This document shows positions 40,005 to 48,933 of a stretch of DNA of 64,000 nucleotides, piece by piece. The notes beneath the pieces were generated by a model, which saw only the letters and a program-made list of their open reading frames with translations, was not told the origin of the DNA and searched no databases. Position 1 is the first letter of the stretch; the number at the start of each line of letters is the position of its first letter. The position numbers and the translations under genes are program-made. The DNA comes from Hoeflea algicola (GTDB lineage: Bacteria > Pseudomonadota > Alphaproteobacteria > Rhizobiales > Rhizobiaceae): positions 992,001 to 1,056,000 of the forward strand of contig NZ_JAOVZR010000001.1 of assembly GCF_026619415.1 (NCBI RefSeq), written 5' to 3'.

Positions 40005-40219
40005 TCACTTTCACGGCGGGGTCACCCGACGTCGATTTGGCGATTGATCGGATTTAATTCGCATCAGGTTTCAATTCTGGCGACACAGACATCGACCCGC
40101 TGTAGCGCGGGGATTCACCCGCTCTTAACCGAGTCCTATGTTGACGAACGCCATTAGCAATTTTGTTACGGCATGTTGCGACAATTCCTGTGCAATTAGT
40201 CAGGGGGAAGAGAACCGAC

Positions 40220-40537
40220 ATGAAGGGATTTAATGGTCGCGCGATCCAGCGGGACAGGACGCGTCTTCGAACCAAAATTGACTGCATGGGCCAAAAAACC
40301 CCTGGCTGGGTGCTTGATCTGTCGCAACATGGCATCTGTCTGAACCTGTCGCTCGACATCCCGGTGGCGATTGGTGACAAGATCACCGTGGAGACGGAAG
40401 AGATGGGGCTTCTGGTCGGAACCATTCGATGGATCCGGGGACCGCGGATAGGCGCTGAACTGGTGCTCACGTCCAACAATCGGGCCAAGGTCGAGAGCTA
40501 CTACCGGATGTTCCGGGACAACCATCAGCCCGCATAG
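40220..40537 (+). CDS. PilZ domain protein, second of two
   Basis: A 105-residue PilZ domain paralogue of the gene before it, sharing the start (MKGFNGRA), KTPGWVLDLS and the end AKVESYYR. The cyclic di-GMP motifs RDRTR and DLSQHG are kept. GGGGGAAG precedes the ATG. The two genes probably arose by tandem duplication; separate upstream regions suggest separate control. Confidence 0.85.
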   Translation: MKGFNGRAIQRDRTRLRTKIDCMGQKTPGWVLDLSQHGICLNLSLDIPVAIGDKITVETEEMGLLVGTIRWIRGPRIGAELVLTSNNRAKVESYYRMFRDNHQPA

Positions 40538-40681
40538 CGCCCTAACGTCTTTCCATTTGAAAGACAGCTGATCATCCCTGTGTGGCAGCGGTGCAGCCAT
40601 TGAGCGCTCCCCCACCTTAAGCTAGCATCGCCTCACCCCACGCCTCGGTAAACGGTGGCTGCCCGGAGAGAGCGAACAGGA

Positions 40682-41668
40682 ATGGCAAAGCGAACGTCAA
40701 AGACACGTAAGGTACTGTATTTCATAGGGCTACTGGTCGTGCTCGGCGGCGCGGCATTTGCCCTGGGACCACGCCCTGCCGCGGATACCAGTATCGCATT
40801 TGACAGCGCCGACCTGCCCGCCGATCTCGACCAGTATCTGACAGATTCCGAATCGCGCTTTGCAGATCTTCGACCGGGCAATGCCCGCCAGATTGTCTGG
40901 GCCTACCCGGTCTCGCGTGCCCGCACGCCGATTGCCATCGTTTACATTCACGGTTTCTCCGCGAGCCCCGGCGAAATTCGGCCGATGCCCGATCTGGTTG
41001 CCAGTCAACTCGGCGCCAATCTCTATTTCGCGCGGCTAAAGGGCCATGGCCGCAGCGGCGACGCCATGCTCGAAGGCTCGGTCAATGGCTGGGTCAATGA
41101 TCTTGCCGAAGCTATTGCCATCGGCCATCGGTTGGGCGAACGCGTCATCATCATGGCGACTTCGACCGGAGCAGCGCTTGCCACCTGGGCCGCTACCCAG
41201 CCTGAATTGATGCACGATGTTGCCGGTCTGGTGCAGATTTCGCCCAATTATGGCGTTCAGGCGGCAGGTTCCGGATTGCTCACCGTTCCCTGGTCGAACA
41301 AGCTGGTGCGGCTGGTTCTAGGCGAACGCCGCTCATTCGAGCCACGCAATGAACGCCACGCCCAATACTGGACTCACGACTATCCCAGCCTGGCCTTGTT
41401 GCCGATGGCGGCCCTGGTCAATCTCGCGGGCGGCGTCAATCCGGCTCGGGTGACGGCACCGTCACTGTTTATCTATTCGCCGCTCGACCGCGTCATCCGG
41501 CCGGACCTGGTCAAGGCGATGGCGGAAAAATGGGGCGGCCCAATCAAAAGCATCGAAGTCACCGACAGTAACGATCCCAACAACCATGTGATTGCCGGAG
41601 ACGCGCTTTCGCCCGACACGACAGAACGATTGGCGGCTGAAACCGCGGCCTGGATCGCCGATCTCTGA
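40682..41668 (+). CDS. Membrane-anchored alpha/beta hydrolase
   Basis: A 328-residue protein with an N-terminal transmembrane anchor (VLYFIGLLVVLGGAAFAL) and an alpha/beta hydrolase fold: oxyanion loop YIHGFSASPGEIRPM, nucleophile elbow ATSTGAALA (Thr-Ser-Thr-Gly rather than GxSxG), acid in YSPLDRVIRP and His in DPNNHVIAGD. A lipase or esterase acting outside the cytoplasmic membrane is inferred. A GTG at 40655 is a possible longer start. Confidence 0.8.
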   Translation: MAKRTSKTRKVLYFIGLLVVLGGAAFALGPRPAADTSIAFDSADLPADLDQYLTDSESRFADLRPGNARQIVWAYPVSRARTPIAIVYIHGFSASPGEIRPMPDLVASQLGANLYFARLKGHGRSGDAMLEGSVNGWVNDLAEAIAIGHRLGERVIIMATSTGAALATWAATQPELMHDVAGLVQISPNYGVQAAGSGLLTVPWSNKLVRLVLGERRSFEPRNERHAQYWTHDYPSLALLPMAALVNLAGGVNPARVTAPSLFIYSPLDRVIRPDLVKAMAEKWGGPIKSIEVTDSNDPNNHVIAGDALSPDTTERLAAETAAWIADL

Positions 41669-41705
41669 GCACCAATCAACCGAAGCCGATTGATACCTGC
41701 AGGCG

Positions 41706-42980
41706 TCAGATGATCAGGTTGGAAATGATCTCGTTGTCGGTAATGTCCTGATAGCCCAACCCGGCATCATCGAATGCTTTCATCAGGCTGATAAAGTTCT
41801 CAGGCGCACGGCTCTCTATGCCGATCAGAATCGATCCGAAATTGCGTGCTGATTTCTTCAGGTATTCAAACCGGGCGATATCGTCTTCGGGGCCGAGCAG
41901 CGACAGAAAATCCCGCAGCGCACCCGGGCGCTGAGCCAACCTGAGCACAAAATACTTCTTGGTCCCGGCATGGCGCATGGCCCGTTCCTTGACGTCCGGC
42001 AGCCGTTCGAAATCGAAATTCCCGCCGGAGACGACCGCCACCACACTTTTGCCCGCCAATTTCTCCGGTCCCAGCGTCTCCAGCGCCGTCAGCGACAGCG
42101 CACCCGCAGGCTCAAGCACGATGCCTTCTGTGTTGAGGATCGAGGTCATGGTCAGGCAGATGGCGTTTTCCGGAATCAGCAGCACCTGATCAACGTCAAA
42201 GCGGTCCAGGATATCGAAGTTCACAGCGCCGATCTGCGCCACCGCGGCGCCATCGACGAAATTGTCGGTCTTGGACAGCTTGATCCGGTGTCCCGCGGCA
42301 AGGCTCTCTTTCAGGCTCGGCGCGCCGGCAGGTTCGGTCAGCACAAAGCGGTCGTTAGGCACGCGGCCTTCGAAATAGCGTGCGACACCGGCCGAAAGCC
42401 CGCCACCGCCCACCGGCAGCACGATCATGTCCGGAGTTTCACCCGCGGGCAGTTGCGCGGTGATCTCGGCTGCCACGGTGGCCTGGCCCTCGATGATGTC
42501 GGCATGGTCAAATGGTGGCGCCATCAGTGCGTTTTCAGTGTCGGCAAACTCCAGCGCCGCCGCCAAGCAAGCGTCGAAAAAGTCGCCGGTCAACCGGATT
42601 TCGATGAATTCGCCGCCAAACATCCGGGTCTTGTCGATCTTCTGCTGCGGCGTCGTCACCGGCATGAACACCACGCCCTTGCGGCCAAAATGCCGGCAGG
42701 CATAGGCAAATCCCTGGGCATGATTGCCCGCCGACGCGCAGACAAACAGCGAGAGCGCCGGGTTTTCCAGCAAAGCCTTGCGGATAAAGTTGAAGGCGCC
42801 ACGGATCTTATAGGACCGGACGGGAGACAAATCCTCCCGCTTCAGCCAGATCCGCGCGCCATAGCGTGTCGACAGAAGGTCATTGAGCTGCAGCGGTGTC
42901 GGCTCGAACAGCGCGCGCATTTCCGCCAGCGCCAGATCGGTTTGGGTGCGGAAGCCGTCAGGTGATTGTTTTTCGGACAT
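41706..42980 (-). CDS. ilvA: Threonine ammonia-lyase
   Basis: PLP enzyme deaminating threonine to 2-oxobutanoate, first step of isoleucine synthesis; 424 residues. The PLP lysine is in PVRSYKIRGAFNF, the glycine loop in LPVGGGGLSAGVARY, and the last 95 residues form one ACT-like regulatory domain (LRLAQRPGALRDFLSLLGPED). Start at 42980 was chosen over a frame reaching 43097 that overlaps trkH. Convergent with the hydrolase, divergent from trkH. Confidence 0.9.
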   Translation of the reverse strand: MSEKQSPDGFRTQTDLALAEMRALFEPTPLQLNDLLSTRYGARIWLKREDLSPVRSYKIRGAFNFIRKALLENPALSLFVCASAGNHAQGFAYACRHFGRKGVVFMPVTTPQQKIDKTRMFGGEFIEIRLTGDFFDACLAAALEFADTENALMAPPFDHADIIEGQATVAAEITAQLPAGETPDMIVLPVGGGGLSAGVARYFEGRVPNDRFVLTEPAGAPSLKESLAAGHRIKLSKTDNFVDGAAVAQIGAVNFDILDRFDVDQVLLIPENAICLTMTSILNTEGIVLEPAGALSLTALETLGPEKLAGKSVVAVVSGGNFDFERLPDVKERAMRHAGTKKYFVLRLAQRPGALRDFLSLLGPEDDIARFEYLKKSARNFGSILIGIESRAPENFISLMKAFDDAGLGYQDITDNEIISNLII

Positions 42981-43053
42981 CAGCGGTCTATGCCATGAGA
43001 ACCCGCCGGTTGCCAACCAGATCCGGTCCATCGCTTTCGATAAGAGGCACTGC

Positions 43054-44508
43054 GTGAACGGCCAAACGATTCGATCCGCCGTGTTCATTGCATCCATGGC
43101 CGGTTTGTATCTATCCGCGGCGATGCTGATCCCCGCCGGGCTGGATTTCTATTTTGGCAACCCGGACTGGCAGGTCTTTGCCATATCGGCTTTTGTCGTT
43201 GGCTCCATCTGCCTGGCCTCTGCCGCTGCCAACCGCGGGGTCATGGCGCCCTTCTCCAAGCGGCTCGGCTTCCTTGTGGTCAATTTGTTGTGGCTCACGC
43301 TCTCGATCACCGGCGCCATCCCGTTCTATCTCTCGTCGCTCGGGTTGGACATGGCCGATGCCCTGTTCGAGTCGGTCTCCGCCGTCACCACCACCGGCGC
43401 GACCGTCATCTCAGGGCTTGATAACGCCCCGCCGGGCCTGTTGCTGTGGCGCTCGCTTCTGCAATGGATGGGCGGCATCGGCATTGTCGCGCTGGGACTG
43501 CTGGTTCTGCCATTTCTCAAGGTCGGCGGCTTCTCCGTATTCCGCATGGAATCGTCTGACACCGCTGAAAAGCCGCTCGCCCGTTTTGCAGCGTTCATCC
43601 AGGCGTTCTTTGCCATTTACATTGGTCTCACGGTGGCCTGCACTGTGCTTTACAGCCTGCTCGGCATGAGCCAGCTTGATGCCCTCAACCACGCCATGAC
43701 GACAATTGCCACCGGCGGCTTTTCAACCCATGACGCGTCTTTTGGGGCGTTCCAGTCGCCTGCCCTGATCTGGACAGCGACCTTTTTCATGGCCGTGGCC
43801 GGGCTTCCGTTCTCGGTGATGATCCTGTTTGCCGTGCGTGGCCGGCTCGACGCACTGCGCGATCCACAGATTTTGGCCTATGCGGGAATTCTGCTGGTGC
43901 TCTCGATCACCATTGCGCTCAGCCTGCGGCTCGGTCAGGGCGAAGGCTTCGGCATGGCGCTGACCCACGCCGCCTTCAACGTTGTCTCGATCGTCACAAC
44001 GACCGGCTTTGCCAGTTCCGATTACACGCTGTGGGGGCCACTGCCGGTGGCGTTGTTCTTCATGGCCACATTCCTGGGTGGCTGTTCCGGCTCCACTGCC
44101 GGCGGCATCAAGGCCTACCGGCTGGTCATCATCGCCAGTTCGGTCCGCTCCGGCCTGTTGCGGCTGATCTATCCCAACTCCGTTCGCCCGGTCCGCTACG
44201 GCAATATTGTCGTCGAACCGGACATGCAGCGCACAGTGTTCCTGTTCGTCTGCGCCTATTTCGGCGTCTGGGCGCTGGGTTCGGTGGCACTGGCCGCCAC
44301 CGGGCTCGATATCGAAACCGCCATATCAGGATCAATCACCGCACTCGCCAATGTCGGCCCCGGCATAGGCCCTGTGATCGGACCCGCAGGCAATTTTGCC
44401 TCGCTCGGTGATCCAGCCAAGATGATCCTGGCCTTCCTGATGCTTCTGGGACGGCTCGAAATTCTCGCTGTGCTGGTGCTGCTGGTGCCGGGATTCTGGC
44501 TCGACTGA
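43054..44508 (+). CDS. trkH: TrkH family potassium uptake protein
   Basis: Membrane subunit of the Trk K+ uptake system, 484 residues, with four membrane-pore-membrane repeats; selectivity filter segments are seen in SAVTTTGATVI, TTIATGGFSTHD, VSIVTTTGFASSD and ITALANVGPGIG. The GTG start at 43054 with AAGAGG before it gives MNGQTIRSAVF; the longer open frame upstream is antisense to ilvA. Needs a TrkA-type partner, not found in this window. Confidence 0.92.
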   Translation: MNGQTIRSAVFIASMAGLYLSAAMLIPAGLDFYFGNPDWQVFAISAFVVGSICLASAAANRGVMAPFSKRLGFLVVNLLWLTLSITGAIPFYLSSLGLDMADALFESVSAVTTTGATVISGLDNAPPGLLLWRSLLQWMGGIGIVALGLLVLPFLKVGGFSVFRMESSDTAEKPLARFAAFIQAFFAIYIGLTVACTVLYSLLGMSQLDALNHAMTTIATGGFSTHDASFGAFQSPALIWTATFFMAVAGLPFSVMILFAVRGRLDALRDPQILAYAGILLVLSITIALSLRLGQGEGFGMALTHAAFNVVSIVTTTGFASSDYTLWGPLPVALFFMATFLGGCSGSTAGGIKAYRLVIIASSVRSGLLRLIYPNSVRPVRYGNIVVEPDMQRTVFLFVCAYFGVWALGSVALAATGLDIETAISGSITALANVGPGIGPVIGPAGNFASLGDPAKMILAFLMLLGRLEILAVLVLLVPGFWLD

Positions 44509-44562
44509 CGGCGCTTTTGCCCGGGCCAGACGCATTGACACAGGCAATCTTGTCACCAAACC

Positions 44563-45834
44563 TTAGCGAACCAGAATGGCGCGCAGATCATTGACGTTGG
44601 TTCCTGTCGGCCCGGGAACGAACAGATCTCCGAGCGCATCAAACGCCGACCACGCATCATGCCCGGCCAGACAGGCCTTGGCGTCGATCCCCGCCGCGCG
44701 CAACCGCGTCACACTGGTAGAATCGGCAAATGCGCCTGCATTATCCTCGGACCCGTCAATGCCGTCGGTATCTGCGGCAAGCGCGCAGATGCCGTTCATG
44801 CCCTCGATTTCGACGGCGAGAGCCAGCAGGAATTCGCTGTTGCGACCACCGCGTCCGCCCTTGTCGCGGATTGTCACAGTGGTTTCGCCGCCTGAGAGCA
44901 CTACGACCGGTTTCCTAAACGGCCGGTCCTTGAGCAGGATTTCGCGGGCAATCGCCGCGTGCAACCGCCCCACCTCCCGCGCTTCGCCCTCCATGGCGTC
45001 GGACAGGATGACCGCAGCAACCCCTTGCTGCTCGGCAGCCTGTGCAGCCGCCTCAAGAGATTGCGCGGCAGAGGCGATGACGTGAACCTCATGGCCTGTA
45101 AACCGCGCGTCCTGAGGCCCGGGCGCTGCCGCATCTTCTGACCGCAGATGCTGCATCACCGCGTCAGGCAGCTTGATGCCATAGGCCGCAATCGCCGCAA
45201 GCGCATCGTCGCTGTTGGATGAATTGGGAACCGTGGGGCCGGAAGAAACCAGCGCCGGATCATCGCCGGGTATGTCCGAGACAATCAGCGAGACAACCCG
45301 CGCGGGATGTGCCGCCGCGGCAAGCCGGCCGCCCTTGATTGAAGAAATATGCTTGCGCACGACATTCATCGCCGAAATCGGTGCACCGGAGGCAAGCAGC
45401 GCCTCGTTGACGGCGATCTCGTCGGCGAGCGTCAACTTGCCAGCGGGCGCGGGCAGCAGCGCCGAGCCGCCGCCACACACCAGCGCAATGACGAGATCAT
45501 CCTCGGTCAACCCTTCAACCGTTTCAAGCAGCCGACGCGCTGCGGCAAGGCCAGCTTCGTCAGGCACCGGGTGCGCGGCCTCCAGCACGGTAATTTTCTC
45601 GGTTGGTGCGCTATACCCATAGCGGGTCACCACCACGCCTTCGAGCGGCGCCTCCCAGCTGGCTTCCAGCGCGGCCGCCATTTGCGCCACTCCCTTGCCA
45701 GCGCCGACCACCACGGTGCGACCCTTGGGCTTTTCCGGAAGATACTTGCGGATCGACAGCGCCGGATCCGCCGCCGCAATGGCAGCTTCAAAAAGCGCCG
45801 TAAAGAACGGCTTGTGATCAGACCCGTGTTCCAA
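44563..45834 (-). CDS. ttuD: Glycerate kinase of the MOFRL/TtuD type
   Basis: A 423-residue protein of the glycerate 2-kinase family (often called hydroxypyruvate reductase TtuD). It shows VVVGAGKGVAQMAAALE, ALVCGGGSALLPAPAG and the C-terminal MOFRL part (VVLSGGETTVTI, GGRNSEFLLALA, DTDGIDGSEDNAGA). It phosphorylates D-glycerate to 2-phosphoglycerate. No ATG gives a standard N-terminus; a TTG at 45834 with AGAGGG nine bases ahead gives the usual length, and an ATG at 45924 would add 30 residues. It is divergent from the sugar ABC operon, which suggests a metabolic link. Confidence 0.85.
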   Translation of the reverse strand: MEHGSDHKPFFTALFEAAIAAADPALSIRKYLPEKPKGRTVVVGAGKGVAQMAAALEASWEAPLEGVVVTRYGYSAPTEKITVLEAAHPVPDEAGLAAARRLLETVEGLTEDDLVIALVCGGGSALLPAPAGKLTLADEIAVNEALLASGAPISAMNVVRKHISSIKGGRLAAAAHPARVVSLIVSDIPGDDPALVSSGPTVPNSSNSDDALAAIAAYGIKLPDAVMQHLRSEDAAAPGPQDARFTGHEVHVIASAAQSLEAAAQAAEQQGVAAVILSDAMEGEAREVGRLHAAIAREILLKDRPFRKPVVVLSGGETTVTIRDKGGRGGRNSEFLLALAVEIEGMNGICALAADTDGIDGSEDNAGAFADSTSVTRLRAAGIDAKACLAGHDAWSAFDALGDLFVPGPTGTNVNDLRAILVR

Positions 45835-46053
45835 TTGATATGCCCTCTTTTGATCGCGACCGGCACTTATGCGCCCGCCTCCCAAGCCTGCAGCAGCGAT
45901 CCCGGCTATACCGACAATGCACATGCTTTAACAAGCCGTTCCGGTTTGCCGGCGCATCGCGGGCATATCGAAATTACCATTAAATCCGATTGCCGCGTTC
46001 ATTATCCCAAAGTTCTAGACTTGCCAAATTAATCTACATATGAAAATAACTAT

Positions 46054-46069
46054 CATATACGAAATACAC
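46054..46069 (+). promoter_or_regulatory. Motif shared by two promoters of the sugar-acid locus
   Basis: CATATACGAAATACAC lies about 150 bases before the ABC operon and matches 13 of 16 bases of GATATATAAAATACAC at 52921-52936, ahead of the solute-binding-like gene. A related CATATG-AAAATAA stands 17 bases upstream (46037). It could be an operator for the IclR regulator encoded at 52110-52922. The rest of the 381-base gap up to the ttuD start holds no gene. Confidence 0.35.
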
Positions 46070-46215
46070 GAAGCGGAAGAGGGAGGCTCTCCAGCGTCGA
46101 CAAGCGGTTCGCGAAAAGACGCAGCCAATCAATCACAGCAGATGAATTTCGACCTGCCCGTACACCGCAAGACGGCAACGGAACAGGACCAATCGTATGA
46201 TCAGGAGGAAACACC

Positions 46216-47385
46216 ATGACCAGTTTGAAATACCTGTTGCCGGCCCTGCTGCTGACAAGCAGCACAGCTTTCGCCGATGAGGCACTTTACAAGGATCTGC
46301 CGGGCGATCTTCCCGGCCTTTATATCGGCGCATCATCAGAAATGTTCCCGTCGGCCTATGATGATTTCAAGGTCGCCGATGGTGACTGGAAGTGGTGCCA
46401 TTCGGAATCCTACCAGGGCAACCCCTGGCGCGTGACTGTCACCAACGAACTCAAGCGCCTGGTCGAGGGTCTCAATGATTCCGGCATCAACGCCACGTTC
46501 GAAATTTCCGATTCGAACGGCGACGTCGGCCAGCAGATCAACCAGATCCGCACCTTCATCGACCGCAAGTGCACCGTCATCACCTCCATTGTCAGCTCAT
46601 CGACAGCGCTCAATGATGCCATCAAGGCAGCCTACGACGCGGGCATTCCGTTCATCACCGCGGCCGGTTCGGTCACCAGCCCCTATGCAATCAATGTCGA
46701 TTCCAACTACTACCGTTGGGGCTATGACATGATCAACGCGATTGCCATGACTGTTGGCGAAGACGCCACCATCATGATGGTCGAAGGTCTTGCCGGTCAC
46801 CCGATCGTACTGCAGGAAAAGGCAGGCGCCGACGCCGCGCTCGCCGAACATCCCGGCATCAAGGTTGCCCGTACCGTCAACGGCAACTGGACGGCCAATG
46901 TGACCAAGAGCGTGCTGCTGCAGGCGCTGGCCACCTATCCGGGCAAGGTCGATGCAGTCTGGACCACGGGTTCAGAATCGCGCACCGTCGCCGAAGCCTT
47001 CAAGCAGGCCGGACGCGACGCACCGTTGATCACCGGTTCGATGACCGGCGACGCGCTCGGCTACTGGAAGGAAAACCAGGACACCTACCGTTTCGAAGGC
47101 CATGGCGTGCTGCCGCACATGACAGCCCAGACCCTGTTCCGCGCTGCCGTGCGGGTGCTTCAGGGCCAGGCTCCGAAGCTCAACACGCTGATGGTGCCGC
47201 TGCCGGTAATCTCCAATGCCGATCTCGATGGTCTCTATGAAAGCTGCATGACACCGGATTCGGTTTCAGTGTTCCCGGTCCCCGCCAGCGATCCGCTGCC
47301 GGCCGCCGAAATGGACGGTTACTTCAAGAACCCTGCCCCCGTGCCGGGTTGGGACTATGCAAAGTCCCCCAAGGCTTGCAACTAA
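46216..47385 (+). CDS. Sugar ABC transporter periplasmic binding protein
   Basis: A 389-residue binding protein of the ribose/xylose type (Peripla_BP_4), with a short signal peptide (MTSLKYLLPALLLTSSTAFA). The LacI-like fold is seen in ATFEISDSNGDVGQQINQIR, ITSIVSSSTALNDAIKAAYD and VDAVWTTGSESRTVAEAFKQ. AGGAGG precedes the ATG. It heads an operon with two ATPase genes and two permeases. Ligand unknown; the downstream lactonase and the facing sugar-acid operon suggest an aldose or aldonate. Confidence 0.9.
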   Translation: MTSLKYLLPALLLTSSTAFADEALYKDLPGDLPGLYIGASSEMFPSAYDDFKVADGDWKWCHSESYQGNPWRVTVTNELKRLVEGLNDSGINATFEISDSNGDVGQQINQIRTFIDRKCTVITSIVSSSTALNDAIKAAYDAGIPFITAAGSVTSPYAINVDSNYYRWGYDMINAIAMTVGEDATIMMVEGLAGHPIVLQEKAGADAALAEHPGIKVARTVNGNWTANVTKSVLLQALATYPGKVDAVWTTGSESRTVAEAFKQAGRDAPLITGSMTGDALGYWKENQDTYRFEGHGVLPHMTAQTLFRAAVRVLQGQAPKLNTLMVPLPVISNADLDGLYESCMTPDSVSVFPVPASDPLPAAEMDGYFKNPAPVPGWDYAKSPKACN

Positions 47386-47398
47386 CCACCTCCATAAT

Positions 47399-47425
47399 CC
47401 GGTCCGGCCCAACAGGCCGGACCGG
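47399..47425 (+). terminator. Intra-operon hairpin after the binding protein gene
   Basis: A perfect 11-base inverted repeat (CCGGTCCGGCC and GGCCGGACCGG) with a five-base loop between the binding protein and ATPase genes, without a T tract. Such hairpins commonly protect the binding-protein mRNA and lower downstream expression. Confidence 0.6.
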
Positions 47426-47443
47426 TGTTCGGGAATACAGCTC

Positions 47444-48190
47444 ATGATGATTGTTGAAGGTCTCTCCAAGACCTACGGCGAAACCGTCGCGCTCAGCGAT
47501 GTTTCGATCGATTTCAAATCCGGCACCGTGCATTGCGTGCTCGGCGAAAACGGTTCCGGCAAAAGCACGCTGGTCAAGATCCTGTCCGGCATCGTCACGC
47601 CCGACAGCGGCTCGATCCGGTTCGACGGCAAACCGCTGCCCTTCGGCAGATTGCGCGACCTGATCGATCTTGGTTTGGCCACCGTGTTCCAGGAAGTACT
47701 GATCGCACCTGACCGCAGTGTCGCCGATAACATCCTGCTCGGTCTCGACGGCCCGTTCCGCCGCCGCATCAGCAAGGTCGAGCGGAAGCAGTTGATCGAA
47801 AAGGTTCTCGATACGCTGGGCGCCCGTCAGTTGCCGCTCGACATCGAGGCCGGCAAACTGCCGCTGGCCTCGCAACAAATCGTCGTTATCGCCCGCGCGC
47901 TTGCCCGCGATCCGAAAGTTCTCATTCTCGACGAGGCCACTGCCGCGCTCGACCATGGCGACCGCGAAGCCGTGTTCCAGATGATGGAGCGCATGGCCGC
48001 TGACGGCAAACTGGTGATCTTCATTTCCCACCGTATGGAGGAAGTCATGCGCTTGTCCGACGATGTCTCGATCCTGCGCAGCGGCATGCATGCAGGCTCT
48101 TTTGCGCGAGGCAGCTTCACGGCCGCCGACCTGCTCGCAAAGATGGCCCCACCAGCCCGCGGTCTTGTTGAAGAAGGCACGGCACAATGA
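47444..48190 (+). CDS. Sugar ABC transporter ATPase, first half of a split RbsA
   Basis: A 248-residue nucleotide-binding domain equal to the N-terminal half of RbsA/XylG proteins. Walker A is intact (GENGSGKST at residues 34-42), Walker B is VLILDEATAAL, and the signature LPLASQQIVVIARAL is the variant normal for the first RbsA domain. Its stop overlaps the start of the second-half gene by four bases (ATGA). The two products probably pair as a heterodimer. Confidence 0.9.
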   Translation: MMIVEGLSKTYGETVALSDVSIDFKSGTVHCVLGENGSGKSTLVKILSGIVTPDSGSIRFDGKPLPFGRLRDLIDLGLATVFQEVLIAPDRSVADNILLGLDGPFRRRISKVERKQLIEKVLDTLGARQLPLDIEAGKLPLASQQIVVIARALARDPKVLILDEATAALDHGDREAVFQMMERMAADGKLVIFISHRMEEVMRLSDDVSILRSGMHAGSFARGSFTAADLLAKMAPPARGLVEEGTAQ

Positions 48191-48933
48191 ACCAGACCAC
48201 CGCATCGCTCGAAACCGTCGATCTGGTCCATACAAAGGGCGCGTCACCGGTGACACTGAATTTTCCGGCCGGACAGATCATCTGCCTGGCCGGCCTTGAT
48301 GGCCACGGCCAGGAACGATTTCTGGAAACCCTGGCAGGCTGGAACCGGCCGGTCACGGGCGGCGTTTACACGCCCGGGCCAACCGCCCGCGAAAAGCTGC
48401 GTGGCGGCCGTCACGCCAACCGTCTGGGCGTTGCCTTTCTGCCGCGCGACCGGCGCGAGAATGGCATTTTCCCGACCCAGTCAATCCTCGACAATTTCGC
48501 CATCAGCTCGACCGGGCGCGATACGCTGTTCGGCCTGATTAGTCCGCGCAAGCGCAATCGCCGTTTTGCCCATTATCAGCAATTGCTGGGAATCGTTGCC
48601 GATGATCCCCGCAATCCGATCACCTCGCTGTCGGGTGGCAACCAGCAAAAGGTGCTGGTCGCCCGGCTTCTGGCAGGCGAACCCCGCGTGTTGTTGCTCA
48701 ACGATCCGACCCGCGGCGTCGATGTGGCTACCCGCACCATGCTCTACCGGCTGTTTTGCGATCTCGCCGCCAAGGGCATGACCCTGGTGATCGTCTCGAC
48801 CGAAATCGAGGAAGCCATCAATCTCGCCGACCGGGTGATCGTTTTCCGCGATCAGGACATCTCGGTGGAATTGTCCGGCGAGCACAAGACCAATGCACGC
48901 GTGCTTGCGGGCATGTTCGGAGAGGCCGCATGA
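48187..48933 (+). CDS. Sugar ABC transporter ATPase, second half of a split RbsA
   Basis: A 248-residue domain matching the C-terminal half of RbsA. Walker A is degenerate (GLDGHGQE, no Lys), the signature is canonical (LSGGNQQKVLVARLL), and Walker B reads LLLNDPTRGVD, with Asn-Asp where Asp-Glu is usual. Such a half cannot hydrolyse ATP at its own Walker A and should work with the first-half protein. It overlaps both neighbours by four bases. Confidence 0.9.
   Translation: MNQTTASLETVDLVHTKGASPVTLNFPAGQIICLAGLDGHGQERFLETLAGWNRPVTGGVYTPGPTAREKLRGGRHANRLGVAFLPRDRRENGIFPTQSILDNFAISSTGRDTLFGLISPRKRNRRFAHYQQLLGIVADDPRNPITSLSGGNQQKVLVARLLAGEPRVLLLNDPTRGVDVATRTMLYRLFCDLAAKGMTLVIVSTEIEEAINLADRVIVFRDQDISVELSGEHKTNARVLAGMFGEAA

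Noticed and set aside
42883..43053. Upstream extension of trkH
   Set aside because: It is antisense to the ilvA start and low-complexity Ser-rich; the GTG at 43054 with AAGAGG gives the normal TrkH N-terminus.
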